Source: Clostridia bacterium
Lineage (GTDB): Bacteria > Bacillota > Clostridia > Christensenellales > Borkfalkiaceae
Assembly: GCA_900768525.1 (NCBI GenBank)
Contig: CAAGDF010000083.1
Coordinates: forward strand, 1 to 10,357
Direction: 5' to 3'
DNA length: 10,357 bases
Below, in pieces: positions 6,298 to 10,357 of the stretch. Each line of letters starts with the position of its first letter. Positions within the stretch are counted from its first letter, which is position 1. Position numbers and translations under genes: made by a program. The notes beneath the pieces were generated by a model. That model was not told where the DNA came from and did not search any database. It worked only from the letters and a program-made list of their open reading frames with translations.

Positions 6298-9066
6298 TTA
6301 TTCGGTAACTAATTTAACTTTACTGCCGCCCGCTTTGTCTTTGGTTACGATAATTTGTTTATCGATACGCTCTTTCAATTCGTTAACGTGCGAGATAATG
6401 CCTACAATTCGGTTACCCTCGGTCAACCCCGCCAAAGCGTTCATCGCCTTGCTTAAAACGTCCTCGTCGAGCGTGCCGAAGCCTTCGTCCACAAACATAG
6501 AATCGAGTTTTATGCCGCCAGCAGTCGACTGAATTTCATCCGATAGCCCGAGAGCGAGCGAGAGCGAGGCAATAAACGATTCCCCGCCCGAAAGCGAGTT
6601 GACCGATCTTTCGCTTGAATTATAATGGTCGATAACGTCAAGGTCCAAGCCGAACTGACGGTTGCCGACGTCGGATTCGGTACGGCGTTTAAGCTCGTAC
6701 TGTCCTCCCGACATCATAAGAAAACGCGTATTCGCGCGGGCGATTATGCGATCGAAATAACTCATCTGCACATAGGTTTCAAGCATAATTTTTTCCTTGC
6801 CGTTGATACCGCCGTTAGCCGTATCGGCAAGCGAACCGAGCCATGTGATTTTCTCGCTCACCGCCCTGCTTTTTTCGTATGCCGCGCCGATATTTGTAAG
6901 TGCGGTATTGTTTTTCACACGCCGTGCATGCACCGTTTTTTGCTGTGCAAGCAGTTTTTCTTTTTTTGCTTTACACTCTTTAAGTTCGTTTTCACGGGCG
7001 TCAACGTCTATATCGCGCGCGTTTTCAAGCTGCTTTGCGGCAAAATCGCGCTGAGTTTTTAACTCATCGACCGCTTTCTTGCGCTCTTCGTATGCCTTGC
7101 GCGCGTTTTCTATAGCCGTTTCTATCGCAATCTTTGCCGCCGCCAACTCATTTCGTTTATCGGTGGCTTCTTTTTCGGTAGAAAATTTCAGTTTGCCCTC
7201 GAGCGCGCGTATGCGTTCGTCGTAACTTTTGGCTTCAGCCGTTTTAGTTGCGATTTCGGCTTGCAGTCCGGCTTTCTCTTCTTCGATTTCTTTTATCTTT
7301 TTCTCGGTTTTATCGTATTTATCGCCGAGCGATTTCTTTTCTTCCGTAAGCGCGGCAAGTTTTTGTATTTTTCCGCGCAAATCGAGTATCGCGTTTTTAT
7401 CGCTTTCTTTGCGCGCGCCGAACAATTCGCTTAAGTTCGACAAATCGCACCCCTCGAACAGTTCTTCCGCGCGGGCCTGCAATCCTTTTTTACGCTCGTC
7501 GAGCGCGGCTTTAGTTTTGCCCGCCGCCTCGCTTTGCTCGCGAGCCTTCTTTTCCGCCTCGTCGGCTTGGCTTTTCAACAATTCGAGTTCCTTAGCCGTA
7601 GGTGCGTTTTGCGCCTTGACCGCCGGGTGCGGGTGATTTTTCGAGCCGCAAACGGGGCAAGGCTCGCCCTCTTCAAGGCTTTCGGCAATTATACCCGCCT
7701 GCTCGTCCAAAAACAATTTATCGGCGGTATTATATTGTTCGCGCGCGGCGCTTGCAAGTTCGGATAAACACACGTAAGCCGCCTGCTCTTTGCCGAGTTT
7801 TTCAAAATCTTTATCGAACAAGACAAAATCATTTTCAAGCGCGTCGACTTTCCTGTAATCGTCGGCAAGATTTTTATAATCGGCATCCGCCTTTTGCTTG
7901 TCGGCTGCAACGTTTTCAAGTTCGGTTTGCCGAGCCTTGATTGTTCTAAATTCTTCGGCAGCGGCATCTCCGTCGAGCTTTTTTTGATTAATCAGCCGCG
8001 TTTTTTCTTCCGCTATTCTTTTAGCCGAAATAAGCGCGGCGCGTTTTTGCGTAAGTTCGCCGTACTCGGGCAACCTTGCGTTGATTTCGGCTATTTCGTC
8101 GGCAAGTTTTGCGGTCTCCGTTTGTTTTTCGAGTGCGGCTTTCAACTCGGCTTCGCTCTTGTTTTGCAATTCGAGTTTCACGGGCAGTTCGATTTTTGCC
8201 CTTTCGATTGTATCTTTAGCCGACTTTAACGCATGATATTCGGTAAGTTCGTTAGTTATTTTTAAAATCAGTTTATCGTTCTCATTGAACTCCGCGTCGG
8301 TTCTTTCTTCTGCGATTTCGTCGTTTTTCACAAGTGCAGCGATTAAGTCCATCGCCTCGGGCACGGGCATTTCACCGCGCATTGCCTTAGCCATATCCGC
8401 GGCATATACAGACGTTTCGTCATAAATAACGTCGTTTATGTATTGCTTTATGCTCTTGCTTGTTTCTTCGTACGAATTTTTAAGCGTGCGCGCGTCGTCG
8501 GCAATCGCCTTTTGCAGTTTTGCAAACTTATCGGTCTTGAATATTTTTTGAAAAATAACGATTCGCTCTTTGGTTTCGGCAAGCAGCAATTTCAAAAAGT
8601 CGCCCTGCGCGATCATCGCAATTTGCTTGAACTGACTGCGATCGACCGAAAGCACACCTTCAAGCGCGGCGTTCACGTCCTTGATTTTTGTTATAACGCG
8701 CCCGTCGGGCATGGTAAGTTCGGCATCGGGCTTTTGCACGGTCGTACCGCCGCCGCGATTGCTTTGACGCTCGTACTCGGGGTTTCTTTTCACGCGGTAA
8801 ATTTTACCGCCGTAAGAAAATTCAAGTTCTACAAAAGTAGGAGTTCCGAGCGCGGCATATTTAGAACGCAAAGTCGCCGTTCCGCGCGTTTCGCCGCTGG
8901 GTTCGCCGTATAAGGCATACGTTATCGCGTCGAAAATCGTGGTTTTGCCCGCGCCCGTATCGCCCGTTATCAGATACACGCCCGATTCGCCGAATTTGGA
9001 AAAATCTATCGTGGTTTCGGCGGCGTAAGGTCCGAATGCCGACATCGTAAGTTTAAGCGGTTTCAT
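6298..9066 (-). CDS. sbcC: Exonuclease subunit SbcC (Rad50-like SMC ATPase)
   Basis: The 922-residue protein is a Rad50/SbcC ATPase, the partner of SbcD. The N-terminal ATPase lobe begins MKPLKLTMSAFGPYAAET and has Walker A GDTGAGKT (35-42). Long Lys/Glu-rich coiled coils (about 185-460 and 490-745) flank a zinc hook C470-P-V-C473, where two molecules join. The C-terminal lobe has the signature LSGGE (825-829), Walker B MFVDEGFG (D860, E861) and the H-loop segment IISH. The complex cuts DNA hairpins and protein-blocked ends with ATP. Length is within the usual range, if slightly short of E. coli SbcC. The ATG at 9066 is 1 nt past the sbcD stop, and GGAGGAG at the end of sbcD serves as its ribosome binding site; a further upstream in-frame start at 9090 would overlap sbcD and miss the conserved start. 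Confidence 0.96.
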   Translation of the reverse strand: MKPLKLTMSAFGPYAAETTIDFSKFGESGVYLITGDTGAGKTTIFDAITYALYGEPSGETRGTATLRSKYAALGTPTFVELEFSYGGKIYRVKRNPEYERQSNRGGGTTVQKPDAELTMPDGRVITKIKDVNAALEGVLSVDRSQFKQIAMIAQGDFLKLLLAETKERIVIFQKIFKTDKFAKLQKAIADDARTLKNSYEETSKSIKQYINDVIYDETSVYAADMAKAMRGEMPVPEAMDLIAALVKNDEIAEERTDAEFNENDKLILKITNELTEYHALKSAKDTIERAKIELPVKLELQNKSEAELKAALEKQTETAKLADEIAEINARLPEYGELTQKRAALISAKRIAEEKTRLINQKKLDGDAAAEEFRTIKARQTELENVAADKQKADADYKNLADDYRKVDALENDFVLFDKDFEKLGKEQAAYVCLSELASAAREQYNTADKLFLDEQAGIIAESLEEGEPCPVCGSKNHPHPAVKAQNAPTAKELELLKSQADEAEKKAREQSEAAGKTKAALDERKKGLQARAEELFEGCDLSNLSELFGARKESDKNAILDLRGKIQKLAALTEEKKSLGDKYDKTEKKIKEIEEEKAGLQAEIATKTAEAKSYDERIRALEGKLKFSTEKEATDKRNELAAAKIAIETAIENARKAYEERKKAVDELKTQRDFAAKQLENARDIDVDARENELKECKAKKEKLLAQQKTVHARRVKNNTALTNIGAAYEKSRAVSEKITWLGSLADTANGGINGKEKIMLETYVQMSYFDRIIARANTRFLMMSGGQYELKRRTESDVGNRQFGLDLDVIDHYNSSERSVNSLSGGESFIASLSLALGLSDEIQSTAGGIKLDSMFVDEGFGTLDEDVLSKAMNALAGLTEGNRIVGIISHVNELKERIDKQIIVTKDKAGGSKVKLVTE

Positions 9067-9067
9067 A

Positions 9068-10201
9068 TTACTCCTCCCAGACCTTTGCAATCTTATCGTT
9101 TAAATACTCGATTTGCTCTTCGCTCAAGTCTTTTCCGTTCTGAATTCTGTAAAGCTCGGAAAACAATTCGAACGGCGATTTATTCTCAACGTCGCCGATC
9201 GAAGCGACCGACTGATTGTTCCTCGTACGGGTGTTATCGTACCTGAGCGTTGCAAGCCCGTGATAAACAACGCGCAAATTGCCGTCGGCGTTCAGCACGT
9301 CGTCCTCGTCGGTAAGCGTTATGCGCACATAATCGGTTTGGTAAGACGTGTCGATATAAAAACTCCTGTTCATAAGTTCGTTGAACGTACCGCGCAGCTC
9401 GCGCAATTCGTGCAGCGGCGCAAGCGGAATTTTCGTAAGCCCGAACGCGCTTTTTTCCTTCAGTTCTATAACCGCAACCGATTTTTGGTCGTTTACCTCC
9501 GAAAAAGAATATTTCAGCGGCGTTCCGCAATAATAAATCTTTTCGCCGCCTGCCGTTTGCGGACTATGAATGTGCCCCAAAGCGACGTAATCGAACGATC
9601 CGAACGCGCTTGCGTCCACGTTATCAAGTCCGCCGACCGATATATCCTCCGATTCCGAACGCTTAGCCCCCGTAACGAACTGATGTGCGATAAGCACGTT
9701 GCGCCGCGCGTTATCGATTTGCATATGATTTACGGCAACCTTTACAGCGTCGGTATAGTTTTCTATCTTTTCGTCGGGGAAAAACCGCCTTACGTTAGAC
9801 GGCTTAACGAACGGCAGCATATAGAAATCGACTTCGCCGTATTCGTCGCGCAAGGTTATGGGTTTTATCGCGCCGTCGTAAGCGGGCGAAAAATGCAAAC
9901 CGCTCACGTCGAAAATACGATTGCCGAACGAAAGCCGTTCGGCGCTGTCGTGATTTCCGCTTATGATGAACGTTTCAACCTTTAACTTTGCAAGGTTGTA
10001 TAAAAAATCGTCGAACAATTCCACCGCTTCCACAGGCGGAATACTCTTATCGTACACGTCGCCCGCAATGCAAACGGCATCGGGCTTTTGCGCACGGATT
10101 ATTTCCAAAATCTGATCGAGAATGTATTTTTGATCGTCAATCAGCGAAAACTCGTAAAACCGCATTCCTAAATGCAAATCGGATAAATGAATGATTTTCA
10201 T
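9068..10201 (-). CDS. sbcD: Exonuclease subunit SbcD (Mre11-like nuclease)
   Basis: The 377-residue protein is the nuclease subunit of SbcCD. Phosphoesterase motifs appear in order: DLHLG (8-12), GDVYD (47-51), GNHDS (82-86), an AHQF His at 173 and GHIHSP (209-214). These bind the two Mn ions that drive 3'-5' exonuclease and hairpin endonuclease activity. A C-terminal tail (SPFELFSELYRIQNGKDLSEEQIEYL) is the part that docks on the SbcC coiled-coil base in the family. Length is normal. ATG at 10201 has AAGGAG 4 nt upstream and gives the conserved start MKIIHLSDLHLG. An in-frame GTG at 10234 also has AAAGGTG 7 nt upstream and would add an 11-residue Arg/Lys-rich extension; I judge it less likely. 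It is the first gene of the sbcD-sbcC-phosphatase operon. Confidence 0.96.
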   Translation of the reverse strand: MKIIHLSDLHLGMRFYEFSLIDDQKYILDQILEIIRAQKPDAVCIAGDVYDKSIPPVEAVELFDDFLYNLAKLKVETFIISGNHDSAERLSFGNRIFDVSGLHFSPAYDGAIKPITLRDEYGEVDFYMLPFVKPSNVRRFFPDEKIENYTDAVKVAVNHMQIDNARRNVLIAHQFVTGAKRSESEDISVGGLDNVDASAFGSFDYVALGHIHSPQTAGGEKIYYCGTPLKYSFSEVNDQKSVAVIELKEKSAFGLTKIPLAPLHELRELRGTFNELMNRSFYIDTSYQTDYVRITLTDEDDVLNADGNLRVVYHGLATLRYDNTRTRNNQSVASIGDVENKSPFELFSELYRIQNGKDLSEEQIEYLNDKIAKVWEE

Positions 10202-10220
10202 AATTCTCCTTCGTCGGCTT

Positions 10221-10269
10221 TTGCGGTTACGCACAAAATTTCACCTTTGAAAACGGGAGTAAACCGCAA
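10221..10269 (-). other. Inverted repeat in the sbcD leader
   Basis: TTGCGGTT and AACCGCAA (plus positions 10262-10269 and 10221-10228) can pair across a 33-nt loop that contains the AAAGGTG and GTG of the alternative start. Pairing would place the downstream AAGGAG just outside the stem. It may be chance. Confidence 0.3.
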
Positions 10270-10283
10270 ATTCTATTTCTTTT

Positions 10284-10312
10284 AATATATCACAAAACCT
10301 GAACAGAGGTAA
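10284..10312 (-). promoter_or_regulatory. Candidate extended -10 promoter of the sbcD operon
   Basis: TATATT (10284-10289, 5 of 6) is preceded directly by TGA (10290-10292), the TGn of an extended -10 element. At a 17-nt spacing the -35 is poor (TTACCT, 3 of 6), as is common for extended -10 promoters. The predicted start near 10277 gives a leader of about 75 nt. Confidence 0.5.
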
Positions 10313-10321
10313 TTCAGTAAT

Positions 10322-10339
10322 AAAAAAAAAAAAAAAAAA
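10322..10339 (-). repeat. 18-nt homopolymer, T run on the minus strand
   Basis: Eighteen A on the plus strand, thus T18 in the direction of the genes. It lies about 45-62 nt before the predicted sbcD start, where UP elements act, and also directly follows GGCGGTTATCA, which could be the 3' arm of a terminator stem for an upstream gene whose 5' arm would lie past the right edge. Length of such runs is prone to error in sequencing. Confidence 0.6.
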
Positions 10340-10357
10340 TGATAACCGCCAAAAGCA

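Noticed and set aside
9113..9985. A 290-codon open frame on the plus strand opposite sbcD
   Set aside because: It mirrors a gene with every family motif in place and shows no domain of its own.

Overview
The window reads as part of a chromosome from a low-to-moderate GC Gram-positive-type bacterium, most likely a member of the Bacillota (Clostridia), possibly uncultured. The reasons are strong purine-rich ribosome binding sites (GGAGGTGG, GGAGGAG, AAGGAG), sigma-A-like promoters with 17-nt spacers, and a DnaE with PHP domain and C-terminal OB fold in the style of Gram-positive DnaE proteins. The lineage call is an inference from gene style; no 16S or other marker is present. All recognised genes lie on the minus strand, so transcription runs from high to low coordinates.

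From right to left in transcription order: an extended -10 promoter and an 18-nt T run (minus strand) precede sbcD. sbcD, sbcC and a PPP-type metallophosphatase form a tight operon (1-nt and 2-nt gaps). SbcCD is the bacterial Mre11-Rad50 nuclease that opens hairpins and DNA ends; all its motifs (phosphoesterase motifs, Walker A, CPVC zinc hook, LSGGE signature, Walker B) are present. The phosphatase is probably translationally coupled to sbcC.

A 325-nt gene-free gap follows. It holds two copies of a short interspersed repeat, a 47-nt stem-loop, an AT-rich tandem repeat, a GTGTACAC palindrome and a good sigma-A promoter for dnaE. The dnaE gene (DNA polymerase III alpha subunit, about 1185 codons) is intact along its length except for one in-frame TAA at codon 455, where a Tyr codon would be expected. 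Downstream, in a 175-nt gap, are two more copies of the same repeat in the opposite orientation and a stem-loop, then a GT2 polyprenyl-phosphate glycosyltransferase of the DPM1/GtrB type with two C-terminal membrane segments.

At the left edge, behind its own promoter (perfect TTGACA), lies a von Willebrand factor A gene. Its MIDAS metal site looks degenerate and its reading frame ends abruptly a few codons before the edge; shifting frame by one restores the expected GGHIIV strand, so it is probably frameshifted.

Most of the window is housekeeping. The points worth a second look are the nonsense codon in dnaE, the interspersed repeat family that brackets dnaE (two copies 27/29 identical), the frameshifted vWA gene and the phosphatase attached to sbcDC. 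I see no tRNA, rRNA, CRISPR array, transposase or phage gene.
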